DNA of 64,000 bases from assembly GCA_945860225.1 (NCBI GenBank), contig CAMAPT010000012.1, positions 43,977 to 107,976 on the forward strand, read 5' to 3'. The notes below the pieces were generated by a model. The model saw nothing but the letters and a program-made list of their open reading frames with translations. It was not told where the DNA came from and did not search any database. This DNA is from Chitinophaga pinensis. Lineage in GTDB: Bacteria > Bacteroidota > Bacteroidia > B-17B0 > Aurantibacillaceae. The position numbers and the translations under genes are program-made. Shown here piece by piece: positions 8,972 to 17,474 of this stretch (position 1 is the stretch's first letter; the number at the start of each line of letters is the position of its first letter).

Positions 8972-9397
8972 TTAATTTAAAAACAATTGAATTGTCAAAA
9001 ACAATAAATAACCTACGGGGCCAAGCATAAATGTTAATAAAAAACACGGAATTTGCATAAAATGACTTATTCCCATCTCTGTTGCTTGATGCTTGATGTA
9101 AATTCCTAACATCAAATCAAACGCTAAATAATGTACCCAACCAGATAATAGATTTCTTGGATTTTTAAATAATTGTAAAACACCTTCCAAAGACATGAAG
9201 TTGCCTTTAGGATATACTTCATCATTGATGTCTTTTTTTATAAATAATAAGCAAATGTAAAACAAGGAAAGTCCAACAACAATTCCATATTTAATTACTG
9301 AATCTGCAAAATGCCAGTTTGGCATAAAAATCAAAATACTCCACCCTAAAGCTGCAATAATATTGACAATTTTATATAAAATAGAGAGCGATTTCAA
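8972..9397 (-). CDS. ABA4-like (DUF4281) family membrane protein
   Basis: This is a 141-residue integral membrane protein with about four helices. The segment SGWVHYLAFDLMLGIYI followed by a conserved membrane hairpin (FLLTFMLGPVGYLLFL) is typical of ABA4-like proteins. Plant ABA4 is needed for neoxanthin formation; the bacterial role is undefined. A TTG start at 9395-9397 is used, 15 bases after the stop of the cysteine desulfurase gene, so it is probably in the same minus-strand operon. Confidence 0.78.
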   Translation of the reverse strand: MKSLSILYKIVNIIAALGWSILIFMPNWHFADSVIKYGIVVGLSLFYICLLFIKKDINDEVYPKGNFMSLEGVLQLFKNPRNLLSGWVHYLAFDLMLGIYIKHQATEMGISHFMQIPCFLLTFMLGPVGYLLFLTIQLFLN

Positions 9398-9412
9398 TGA
9401 GATTTTTTAAAC

Positions 9413-10537
9413 TTATTTGAGTAAGGTGTTTAATTTCTCAATCGTATAATCGATTTCTTCTTTGGTGGTGTATTTTGAGAATGAGAAACGTACCGATGCT
9501 CTAGATACGTCTGTGCCAATACCTCTTAAAACATGAGAACCTTGATTGCTACCACTACTACATGCACTGCCACCACTTGCAGCTATACCAGATATATCTA
9601 AATTAAATAATAGCATTTCTGCATCAGGATGCGCAGGGAAACGACAATTCAACACGGTATATAAGCTGTTGTCACCCGTTTCTCCATTAAATTCAATACC
9701 TGGAATAGTTTTTTCCAGTTGTTCTTTCATATAGTTTTTCAATCCTTGAATATGAGAAATATGTTCATCTATTTCAGAATAGCAAATTTCAAGAGCCTTA
9801 GCCAAGCCTATAATTCCTTGAGTATTTTCAGTACCGCCTCGCATATTCCGTTCTTGTGCACCTCCATGAATCATTGGTTGAATTTTAATTCCATGATTTA
9901 CATATAAAAAACCAACCCCTTTGGGTCCATGAAATTTATGAGCAGCGCATGTAACAAAATGAACCTTTATTTTTTGTAAATCCATAGGGTAATGCCCCAT
10001 CGTTTGTACGGTATCGCTATGAAAAATAGCATCATATTTGGCGCAAAGTTCGCCTACTTGCTCGAGTGGTAATAATGTTCCGATTTCATTATTGGCGTGC
10101 ATTAAAGACACAAAGCTTCTTTCGTTAGATTTTAATAATTCTTCAAGGTGCTTTAAGTCCACGTTACCTTTATGATCTACCTTTACCCAACTTAATTTGA
10201 TTTTCCCTTCTTTTTCAAGAACTTGTAAGGTGTGCTCAACGGCATGGTGTTCAATTTTAGTTGTAATGGCATGCTTGATTCCTAATGAGTGAATACTTTG
10301 ATTGATAGCCATATTATCGGCTTCCGTACCACCTGAAGTAAAAAATATTTCTGCCGGACTAACGTTCAGTAACTTAGAAACTGTTTTACGGGCTACTTCA
10401 ATGGCCGAACGTGTTTTTCGTCCGAAAGCATGAATGGACGACGGATTACCATAATCTTCTCTCATGTATGGCAGCATGGCATCCAACACTTTCTCATCTA
10501 ATTTTGTGGTGGCCGCGTTATCTAAGTATACTTTCAT
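9413..10537 (-). CDS. Cysteine desulfurase (NifS/IscS-like)
   Basis: The 374-residue PLP enzyme of aminotransferase class V has the Schiff-base lysine K201 in CAAHKFHGPKG and the persulfide cysteine C326 in SGGSACSSGS, with HANNEIGTLLPL before them. It removes sulfur from cysteine for Fe-S cluster assembly or tRNA thiolation. Its long catalytic loop is of the group I (IscS/NifS) kind. Which scaffold it serves is unknown, because no iscU or suf genes are adjacent. It starts with ATG 38 bases after the mutase stop. Confidence 0.92.
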   Translation of the reverse strand: MKVYLDNAATTKLDEKVLDAMLPYMREDYGNPSSIHAFGRKTRSAIEVARKTVSKLLNVSPAEIFFTSGGTEADNMAINQSIHSLGIKHAITTKIEHHAVEHTLQVLEKEGKIKLSWVKVDHKGNVDLKHLEELLKSNERSFVSLMHANNEIGTLLPLEQVGELCAKYDAIFHSDTVQTMGHYPMDLQKIKVHFVTCAAHKFHGPKGVGFLYVNHGIKIQPMIHGGAQERNMRGGTENTQGIIGLAKALEICYSEIDEHISHIQGLKNYMKEQLEKTIPGIEFNGETGDNSLYTVLNCRFPAHPDAEMLLFNLDISGIAASGGSACSSGSNQGSHVLRGIGTDVSRASVRFSFSKYTTKEEIDYTIEKLNTLLK

Positions 10538-10574
10538 TCGTAGTTTTATTGTTGGTTGTTCACCAAATATGAAA

Positions 10575-11981
10575 TCAATTTTTAATTATTTCTTTAATGT
10601 CGGTGATTATTTTTCTTGCTAAAGCATCAGCAGTGCTTACGCTTTCACTTTCACTATAAATTCTAATAATAGGTTCAGTATTTGATTTTCTTAAATGAAC
10701 CCATTCTTTATTAAATTCTATTTTAACACCATCAACTGTATTAACAGGCTGTTTGGCATATTTATCTTTGATACTAATAAGTACTTTATCGACATCTATT
10801 TCAGGTGTAAGCTCAATTTTATTTTTTGATATATAATAATTAGGATATGATTTTCTTAACATCGAAGCAGATTTACCAAATTTAGCTAAATGAGTTAAAA
10901 AAATGGCAATACCAACTAAAGCATCTCTACCGTAATGTAATTCTGGTAAAATAACACCTCCATTACCTTCACCACCAATAATGGCATTGGTTGATTTCAT
11001 CATGTTTACGACGTTAACCTCTCCTACAGCGGATGCAGAATAAGTACCTCCCATTTTCTCTGTCACATCTCTTAATGCGCGAGTAGAAGAAAGATTAGAA
11101 ACCGTATTTCCTCCATGATGGTGTTTTAATACAGCGTCTGAAACAGCTACCAGTGTATACTCTTCACCAAACATTTCTCCGTCTTCGCAAACCAAAGCTA
11201 GTCTATCAACATCCGGATCAACACTTATTCCTACATGCGATTTTGTTTTTAAAACAGCCGTTGATAAATCTTTTAAATGTTCAGGTAAAGGCTCCGGATT
11301 ATGAGCAAATTGTCCGGTTGGTTCGCAGTGAATTTTGTGAATTTTTTGAACGCCCAAAGCTTCTAGTAACATAGGGATAACAATACCTCCACTGGAATTG
11401 ACGGCATCTACAGCCACCGAAAAATTCGCTTTAGCTATAGCATCTACATCAACGTAAGGTAATTTTAACACCTTATCAATATGAATTTGTAATAAGTCCG
11501 CACGTTGCTCGTAAATCCCTAATTGATTAACTTCTGCATAATTAAACTGTTCGTTTTCAGCCAATTCCAGAATGTATTTCCCTTCGTTATCATTAATGAA
11601 TTCTCCTTTATGATTTAGTAACTTGAGCGCGTTCCATTGTTTTGGATTGTGACTTGCTGTTAAAATAATACCTCCTTGAGCATTGAGTTCAGTAACAGCT
11701 ATTTCAACAGTTGGAGTTGTACTTAATCCTAAGTCAACCACATGAATACCTAAGCCTATCAAGGTACCGCAAACGATGTTGTTTACCATTTCACCTGATA
11801 ATCTAGCATCACGCCCAATTACCACTTTTGTTTTTTGTCCAGGAGCTAAGACCGTGGTTTGTTCTAACAGCCAACTTCCATAAGCAGATGTGAATTTAAC
11901 AATATCTAATGGGCTTAATCCATTACCCGGTTTACCACCAATGGTACCTCTTATTCCTGAAATGCTTTTAATTAAAGTCAC
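10575..11981 (-). CDS. glmM: Phosphoglucosamine mutase / phosphohexomutase
   Basis: The 468-residue alpha-D-phosphohexomutase has the phosphoserine loop TASHNPKQWN (serine at about 110), the metal loop DPDVDRLAL and the sugar-binding GGEGNGGVI, ending in RKSNTEPIIRIY. Bacteroidota copies of this type are usually called GlmM, which makes glucosamine 1-phosphate for peptidoglycan and LPS; a phosphomannomutase activity cannot be excluded. I chose GTG at 11979-11981, giving MTLIKSISGIRG, over the TTG three codons earlier. It is divergent from the TPR gene. Confidence 0.85.
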   Translation of the reverse strand: MTLIKSISGIRGTIGGKPGNGLSPLDIVKFTSAYGSWLLEQTTVLAPGQKTKVVIGRDARLSGEMVNNIVCGTLIGLGIHVVDLGLSTTPTVEIAVTELNAQGGIILTASHNPKQWNALKLLNHKGEFINDNEGKYILELAENEQFNYAEVNQLGIYEQRADLLQIHIDKVLKLPYVDVDAIAKANFSVAVDAVNSSGGIVIPMLLEALGVQKIHKIHCEPTGQFAHNPEPLPEHLKDLSTAVLKTKSHVGISVDPDVDRLALVCEDGEMFGEEYTLVAVSDAVLKHHHGGNTVSNLSSTRALRDVTEKMGGTYSASAVGEVNVVNMMKSTNAIIGGEGNGGVILPELHYGRDALVGIAIFLTHLAKFGKSASMLRKSYPNYYISKNKIELTPEIDVDKVLISIKDKYAKQPVNTVDGVKIEFNKEWVHLRKSNTEPIIRIYSESESVSTADALARKIITDIKEIIKN

Positions 11982-12004
11982 GGTAATCAATTTTATAAAT
12001 CAAA

Positions 12005-12037
12005 CAAATATACCATTACCATTTAGTCTAAAATCAA
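12005..12037 (-). promoter_or_regulatory. Predicted promoter of the glmM-desulfurase series (minus strand)
   Basis: Read on the minus strand, TATATTTG (12005-12012) matches the -7 consensus TAnnTTTG, with TTG (12035-12037) 22 bases upstream. It lies about 23 bases before the GTG start of the mutase. It shares the 150-base divergent region with the TPR promoter. Confidence 0.5.
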
Positions 12038-12102
12038 CTATTTTTCTACAAAATACAATTATGATTGTTAAAAATTAACGGTCGAATTGTGTTTTTTAAC
12101 CT

Positions 12103-12110
12103 TAAATTTG
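12103..12110 (+). promoter_or_regulatory. Predicted -7 box of the TPR gene
   Basis: TAAATTTG matches TAnnTTTG and lies 23 bases before ATG 12134. It falls downstream of the in-frame TTG at 12065, which supports the shorter protein. Confidence 0.45.
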
Positions 12111-12133
12111 TCATTAGTAATGAAATTATTCCA

Positions 12134-13540
12134 ATGAGCGAATTTGAAGGAGACCGACCAAACAATCAGGATTTCGAAAAAAATTTAAAGAAATTTGAGG
12201 AAATGCTTTCTTCAGGTGACCACTATTTTTTTGACGCAGATGAATTGGAAGAAATTATAGACTATTATATGCAATGGTTTAATATGGATTTAGCTAAAAA
12301 AGCCATTGATTTTGCGTTAGACCATTATCCGTATTCATCATCTTTAAAAATCAAATTAGCCCAGTATTTGTCTTCTCAACACAAAACACAGGAGGCTCTT
12401 CATATACTTAATGAGATTGAACAGGCAGAAAGTAATAATAGTGAGTTATATATGACACGCGGTTATATATATAGTCAAATAGGATTAGCGGAGAAAGCCA
12501 TTGAGAATTATAAAAAAGCACTTCCTTTATCAGAATTTAAAGATGAAATTTATATTGCCATTGGGATAGAGTTTATTAATGATAGCAAGGCGGACGATGC
12601 GTCTTATTATTTCAAGAAAGCTATTGCTGAAAATGCCGATAATGATGTGGCGCTTAATGAATTATCTTTATGTTATGAACTAAATGGCAAAAGCGAAGAA
12701 GCAATTTCATTTTACGAGAATTACATTGAAGAAAAACCTTACAATCATTTTGCTTGGTTTAATTTAGGCATTAGTTATAACCGACTAAATTTATTTGAAA
12801 AAGCCATAGATGCATACGATTACGCCATTGCTATTAACGAAACTTTTTCATCTGCCTACTTTAATAAAGCTAATTCTTTGGCTCAATTAGAAAAATATAC
12901 TGAAGCCATAGAGGTTTATCGAGAAACGTTTAAGCATGAAGAACCAGATGCAGGAACCTACTATTATATAGGTGAATGTTACGAAAATTTAAATCAATAC
13001 GAAGAGGCTTTAGTGAATTATAACAGAGCCATTAAACTCGATGCCGCTTACGGGGATGCATGGTTGGGAGTTGGTGTCGTTCTCGAACATCAAAATAGAA
13101 TAACAGAAAGTATTCACTATATCAAAAAAGCGATTGAAATCAATCCAAATATGCCAGAGTATTGGTATGTTTTTGGTGATGTGCAACATAAACTTGGTTT
13201 TTTAGAAGAAGCCGCTTCTGCTTATCAAAGAGTCATAGAGTTAGGATATGAAGAATTTGATATTTATTTAGATTTTGCCAAACTATTATACGATGGCGGA
13301 TATTTTAAAGATTGTGAGAAAATTTTATCGGAAGGAATACAATTATACCCTGATGCTGTTGAACTATATTATAGGATGAGTGGCTTACAGATGGAGTTGG
13401 GCAAAAAACAAGAAGGCATGGTTTTTTTAGAAAATGCACTTGAAATGAATTATGAAAAACATACGGAATTGCTCGAATATTTGCCTGTTTTAGAACACGA
13501 TACGGCCGTTATGCAACTAATTCATTCATTTAAAAAATAA
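12134..13540 (+). CDS. Tetratricopeptide repeat protein
   Basis: The 468-residue protein has at least nine TPR-like units from about residue 60 to 440, with the usual spacing of W/Y, G, A and P in repeats such as AWFNLGISYNRLNLFEKAID and DAWLGVGVVLEHQNRITESI. There is no signal peptide or membrane segment, so it is probably cytoplasmic. TPR arrays bind partner proteins; the partner is unknown. I chose ATG 12134 (MSEFEGDRPN) because a -7 box precedes it. Further upstream the frame is open but unlike TPR sequence. Confidence 0.88.
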   Translation: MSEFEGDRPNNQDFEKNLKKFEEMLSSGDHYFFDADELEEIIDYYMQWFNMDLAKKAIDFALDHYPYSSSLKIKLAQYLSSQHKTQEALHILNEIEQAESNNSELYMTRGYIYSQIGLAEKAIENYKKALPLSEFKDEIYIAIGIEFINDSKADDASYYFKKAIAENADNDVALNELSLCYELNGKSEEAISFYENYIEEKPYNHFAWFNLGISYNRLNLFEKAIDAYDYAIAINETFSSAYFNKANSLAQLEKYTEAIEVYRETFKHEEPDAGTYYYIGECYENLNQYEEALVNYNRAIKLDAAYGDAWLGVGVVLEHQNRITESIHYIKKAIEINPNMPEYWYVFGDVQHKLGFLEEAASAYQRVIELGYEEFDIYLDFAKLLYDGGYFKDCEKILSEGIQLYPDAVELYYRMSGLQMELGKKQEGMVFLENALEMNYEKHTELLEYLPVLEHDTAVMQLIHSFKK

Positions 13541-13652
13541 CCCGCTAACATTTTGGCAATTATTAAAAATAAAACAAACAAATCATTCGCTCACAAAATC
13601 ATGTAATATCAATCATTTTGTGTAATGTGCCTATCTATACTGTTGAGATTCT

Positions 13653-13660
13653 TATATTTG
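13653..13660 (+). promoter_or_regulatory. Predicted -7 box of the phosphosulfolactate synthase gene
   Basis: TATATTTG fits TAnnTTTG and lies 41 bases before ATG 13702. No clear -33 element was found. Confidence 0.45.
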
Positions 13661-13701
13661 CATGCTTCATAAAAAACTAAATTATATAAGTACTAGTCAT
13701 T

Positions 13702-14493
13702 ATGCCAAACTATAATATCAACTTATCACATATTCCGGAACGTTCAGAAAGACCCAGAACCAAAGGATTAACGATGGTTATGGATAAAGGGATTTCATTA
13801 CGCCATGCCGAAGATTTTGTAGAAAGTTATGGAGATTATGTTGATTTCGTAAAATTAGGCTTTGGAACATCGGTTGTGTCCAAAAACGTAAAGGAAAAAA
13901 TTAAGCTGTATCAAAAAGCCGGAATTAAAACCTATTTGGGAGGTACTTTATTTGAAGCTTTTGTTGCCAGAGGAAAATTTGATGAATATCAAAAATTCAT
14001 TGAATCTTATGGTTTAGATACCGCTGAAGTTTCAGACGGAAGTATTAATATGGAACACGAAAGCAAATGTAAATACATTAATTTGTTGTCTAAAAACTTT
14101 ACCGTACTATCTGAAGTAGGCTCAAAAGAGGAAGGGATTATCATTCATCCGGCCAAATGGACTACTATGATGAAAGCAGAGTTGGAAGCGGGATCGTTTA
14201 AGGTGATTGCTGAAGCCCGAGAAAGCGGAACTGTAGGCATATTTCATAAAAACGGGAGCGCTCATTCGATGCTGATTTCTCGGATAACGAGTAAAATTAA
14301 TGTGGATGATATTATTTGGGAAACTCCTCAAAAATCTCAGCAAGTTTATTTCATTAATTTATTTGGGGCTAATGTGAATGTTGGTAATATAAGCGTAGAT
14401 GATGTGATTCCATTGGAAACATTGCGAATAGGATTAAGAGGGGATACCTTTTTTAATTATTTACCCGAAGACACTAAAGACAAAATATTTTAA
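13702..14493 (+). CDS. Phosphosulfolactate synthase (ComA) family protein
   Basis: The 263-residue TIM-barrel protein matches ComA: RPRTKGLTMVMDKGIS near the start, DFVKLGFGTS, KTYLGGTLFEAF, AEVSDGSINM, VLSEVGSKEE, IAEARESG and LRGDTFF near the end. ComA adds sulfite to phosphoenolpyruvate to give phosphosulfolactate, known from coenzyme M synthesis in archaea. In Bacteroidota the product might feed sulfonate or sulfonolipid metabolism, but no partner genes are here. It stands alone with its own promoter. Family is clear; substrate is inferred. Confidence 0.85.
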   Translation: MPNYNINLSHIPERSERPRTKGLTMVMDKGISLRHAEDFVESYGDYVDFVKLGFGTSVVSKNVKEKIKLYQKAGIKTYLGGTLFEAFVARGKFDEYQKFIESYGLDTAEVSDGSINMEHESKCKYINLLSKNFTVLSEVGSKEEGIIIHPAKWTTMMKAELEAGSFKVIAEARESGTVGIFHKNGSAHSMLISRITSKINVDDIIWETPQKSQQVYFINLFGANVNVGNISVDDVIPLETLRIGLRGDTFFNYLPEDTKDKIF

Positions 14494-14594
14494 AAACAGA
14501 ATACGAGTAGTTACTAATATGCGAGTCAAAACTAATTATATGCAGATTAGTATTTTCGCTTAAAATTCGTAACCATACAATTAAACATAAATAT

Positions 14595-14687
14595 TATGAA
14601 ATAGCCATGTGCTTCGCGCACAAACACAAATGAAGATACATGGCGTATACCATATGACAACTAAAAAGCAATAATAATCTACATATG
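14595..14687 (+). repeat. Dispersed leader element, copy 1 (before rhodanese)
   Basis: This ~93-bp segment ends at the rhodanese start codon and aligns without gaps to 59192-59284 with about nine mismatches (about 90% identity). Similarity stops on both sides. It contains GCCATGT (14604-14610) able to pair with ACATGGC (14638-14644), an alternative hairpin TGTGC-TTCGC-GCACA (14608-14622), and a 14-codon frame at 14630-14674 whose second half reads MTTKKQ. It may be a structured 5' leader, a regulatory cassette or a small mobile repeat. Confidence 0.8.
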
Positions 14688-14987
14688 AAAGAAATAACAG
14701 TACAAGAGTTAAAACAATTAATCGACGAAAAAAAAGATTTCCAATTAATTGACGTTCGCGAAGAATATGAGTTTGATGAAGCGAATATTAAAGGTGAATT
14801 AATTCCAATGGGTGAGGTCATTGAAAATGCAGAGAAAATCTCTAAAGACAAACAAGTGGTTATTCATTGCCGAAGCGGAAAAAGAAGCGCTACTGTAATT
14901 AATGCACTAGAGAGTCAATTTGGATTTACAAATTTGTATAATCTTAGGGGTGGTATTTTAGCGTATATCGACGAGATAGGATTGTAA
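14685..14987 (+). CDS. Rhodanese-like domain protein
   Basis: This is a single 100-residue rhodanese domain with the LIDVREEYEFDEANIKGE pattern and the active-site loop CRSGKRSA at 62-69 (catalytic C62). It carries sulfur as a persulfide in the cytoplasm; acceptors may include thiolation or detoxification enzymes. The ATG at 14685 directly follows the repeated leader element also found before the superoxide dismutase gene, hinting at shared control. It precedes dedA by 77 bases. Confidence 0.9.
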   Translation: MKEITVQELKQLIDEKKDFQLIDVREEYEFDEANIKGELIPMGEVIENAEKISKDKQVVIHCRSGKRSATVINALESQFGFTNLYNLRGGILAYIDEIGL

Positions 14988-15064
14988 TTATTAATTATTT
15001 TGAGTTTTAAACTTCCAATTAGCGAAAAAACTAGAAACTTTTAAAACTTAACAACAACCAGTGT

Positions 15065-15703
15065 ATGATAGAATTATTTAAACACATATTACATCTCGAT
15101 TTCGATTGGTTATTTGCTAATTTTGGCACAGCAATTTACATCGTATTATTTTTAGTTATTTTTATAGAAACAGGTTTGGTAGCTATGCCTTTTTTACCTG
15201 GAGATTCTTTGTTATTTACCGCTGGATTATTTGCAAGAACAGGGCATTTAAATATGTCATACTTACTAATCTTGTTATTTATAGCAGCGGTTTTGGGAGA
15301 TAATTGTAATTATTGGATAGGTAGAAAAATAGGAGTCAAAATTTTCGATCTTAAACTAAAAGGTAGAGTATTAGTAAAAAAAGAATACTTGGATAAAACA
15401 CATGTGTTTTTTGAAAAATACGGAACAAAAGCAATCATTATGGCTCGTTTCGTGCCATTTGTAAGAACTTTTGCACCTTTTGCAGCGGGTATTGGCGAAA
15501 TGAATTACAAAAAATATGTGCTGTTTGATATATTAGGTGGCGCCTTATGGATTGGAAGTTTAACTACAGCGGGCTATGTGTTGGGTGAAGTTGAATTTAT
15601 ACGAAAACACATTGATTTGGTATGTTTAGGAATTATTGGAATATCCGTTCTACCAATTCTATTAACACTAGTACAGAAAAAATTAGGAGCTAAACAGGAT
15701 TAA
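15065..15703 (+). CDS. DedA family membrane protein
   Basis: The 212-residue membrane protein has the DedA/SNARE-associated pattern: FIETGLVAMPFLPGDSLLF, GDNCNYWIGRKIG, then MARFVPFVRTFAPFAAG, with about five membrane segments. DedA proteins are candidate lipid (undecaprenyl phosphate or phospholipid) translocases needed for membrane homeostasis. The gene is 11 bases before the methyltransferase gene, so it may open the glycan operon that follows. Confidence 0.9.
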   Translation: MIELFKHILHLDFDWLFANFGTAIYIVLFLVIFIETGLVAMPFLPGDSLLFTAGLFARTGHLNMSYLLILLFIAAVLGDNCNYWIGRKIGVKIFDLKLKGRVLVKKEYLDKTHVFFEKYGTKAIIMARFVPFVRTFAPFAAGIGEMNYKKYVLFDILGGALWIGSLTTAGYVLGEVEFIRKHIDLVCLGIIGISVLPILLTLVQKKLGAKQD

Positions 15704-15714
15704 AACATTATTAA

Positions 15715-16413
15715 ATGGCATCTAAAGAACAAGTAAAAGAGTATTACGATACGTTTAAAGAACATCAAAAACAATTGGGAATTAATATTCGCCACCGTAC
15801 TATTTTTAAAAATTTGAAACAAGCTGGTTTAAAACCAACTTCGAATGTTTTAGAAATTGGTTGTGGAATTGGCACAGTGAGCCATCTTATTTTAAAATAT
15901 ATTTCAGAAGGAAGTTTTGTTGGTTTAGACATTAGTTCTGAAAGTATCGAGATGGCTAAAAAACGAAATGCTTTTCATCCAAAAGCGGAGTTTTTAGTGA
16001 ATGATATGAGTAATTTTACTCATAAAACTAAGTTTGATTTCGTTGTATTTCCTGATGTATTGGAGCATATACCTGTTGAACAACATGCCAATATTTTTAA
16101 AACAATTTCAGATCTAACAACACCCAATGCGGTCGTTTTAATCAATATTCCTGAGCCTAATTATTTAGATTGGGTGCGCGCTAATGAACCTCATAAACTT
16201 CAAATTATAGATCAGTCATTATCGATGCAGGATTTGTTAAACAATGCCTATCCTTTCGGATTTAAATTATCTTCGATGCAACCATATTCACTACATTTTA
16301 ATGTGAATGATTATTTAGCAATCGTAATGAAAAAAAACATGGCGGTTAAAGATGTGCAATTAAAAAATGTGGTAGTTCGTGCTATCGAAAATACAAAAAG
16401 CAAGTTGGGATAA
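15715..16413 (+). CDS. Class I SAM-dependent methyltransferase
   Basis: The 232-residue protein has motif I NVLEIGCGIGTVS at 44-56, GLDISSESIEMAKKRN as motif II and VFPDVLEHIPVEQH as motif IV. It is a soluble Rossmann-fold methyltransferase. Its neighbours are GT4 glycosyltransferases and a flippase, so it may methylate a sugar or a lipid-linked glycan; the acceptor is unknown. Confidence 0.87.
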   Translation: MASKEQVKEYYDTFKEHQKQLGINIRHRTIFKNLKQAGLKPTSNVLEIGCGIGTVSHLILKYISEGSFVGLDISSESIEMAKKRNAFHPKAEFLVNDMSNFTHKTKFDFVVFPDVLEHIPVEQHANIFKTISDLTTPNAVVLINIPEPNYLDWVRANEPHKLQIIDQSLSMQDLLNNAYPFGFKLSSMQPYSLHFNVNDYLAIVMKKNMAVKDVQLKNVVVRAIENTKSKLG

Positions 16414-16421
16414 ACTAACAG

Positions 16422-17468
16422 GTGAAAACTAAGGTATTATATTTTCATACAGGTAAGTCTTCATTTGTTGTAAAAGATATCGAGATTTTAAAAATCAACT
16501 ATCAGGTAGTTGATTTTTTATTTGATACAAGTAACAAAAAACGATATTGGTTACAAATAGTTAGACAGTTGTATTTTATATTTTCCAATATTTTTTCAGC
16601 AAAACTAATTGTTTGTCAATTTGCCGGACATCATTCTTTTTTTCCGATTTTATTTTCAAGATTTTTTCTCAAAAAATCAGTAGTAGTTGCAGGTGGAACA
16701 GATTGTGTAGCTTTCCCTTCCATTCAATATGGCAATTTTAACAACCGTTTTTTATCGTTGACAACAACTTTTTCATTAAAATCATGTGATTTGATTTTAC
16801 CAGTGCATCAAACATTGGTAGAGTATGATTATACCTATCAAGCCAACGATTACAAAAAACAAGGCTATCAGTTTTTTGTACCCACTATCAAAACTCCTTA
16901 TCAGGTAATACCTAACGGTTACGATGCTCAAAAATGGTTTTGCGATACAGAAAAAGAAAACAACTCATTTGTGACTATTGGCGCAGGATTAGATTCTCGG
17001 TTCGGTTTTAAATTAAAAGGCATCGATTTAATTTTTGAAATAGCGAAAAAGTTTCCTGATTGTATATTTTATATTTTAGGGGGTTCTGGCATTAATCATC
17101 AAGCTCCTTCAAATGTAAAATTGCTGGATAAAATTCCGAACCACGAATTGAGAGCGATTTTAAGCAAGATGCGTTTTTACTTGCAACTTTCCATGTCTGA
17201 AGGATTTCCAAATGCTTTATCAGAAGGGATGCTTTGTGAATGTGTTCCAATTGTATCAAACGTCGGCGGAATGCCTGATATGGTTTCGGATAATGGATTT
17301 ATTCTGCAACATAAAAATTTAACAGAACTTTATGAGGTTTTAGACAAGGCATTACATCATAATCATTTGGATCAAATAGGACAACAGGCTAGAAAACGAA
17401 TTACTGAAAATTATACGTTCAGTAATCGAAAGGATAAATTATTGTCAGCCGTCAATCAATTAATGTAG
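16422..17468 (+). CDS. Family 4 glycosyltransferase
   Basis: The 348-residue GT-B enzyme has a C-terminal half typical of GT4 proteins: VIPNGYDAQKWF, GAGLDSRFGFKLKGIDLI, YILGGSGINH and LSMSEGFPNALSEGMLCECV, where the EGFPNALSE loop binds the donor phosphate. A GTG at 16422 starts it, 8 bases after the methyltransferase stop. It should extend a lipid-linked polysaccharide made at the cytoplasmic membrane. Confidence 0.88.
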   Translation: MKTKVLYFHTGKSSFVVKDIEILKINYQVVDFLFDTSNKKRYWLQIVRQLYFIFSNIFSAKLIVCQFAGHHSFFPILFSRFFLKKSVVVAGGTDCVAFPSIQYGNFNNRFLSLTTTFSLKSCDLILPVHQTLVEYDYTYQANDYKKQGYQFFVPTIKTPYQVIPNGYDAQKWFCDTEKENNSFVTIGAGLDSRFGFKLKGIDLIFEIAKKFPDCIFYILGGSGINHQAPSNVKLLDKIPNHELRAILSKMRFYLQLSMSEGFPNALSEGMLCECVPIVSNVGGMPDMVSDNGFILQHKNLTELYEVLDKALHHNHLDQIGQQARKRITENYTFSNRKDKLLSAVNQLM

Positions 17469-17474
17469 GAGATT

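Noticed and set aside
12065..12133. Longer start of the TPR protein
   Set aside because: The added residues overlap the predicted promoter and do not look like TPR sequence.
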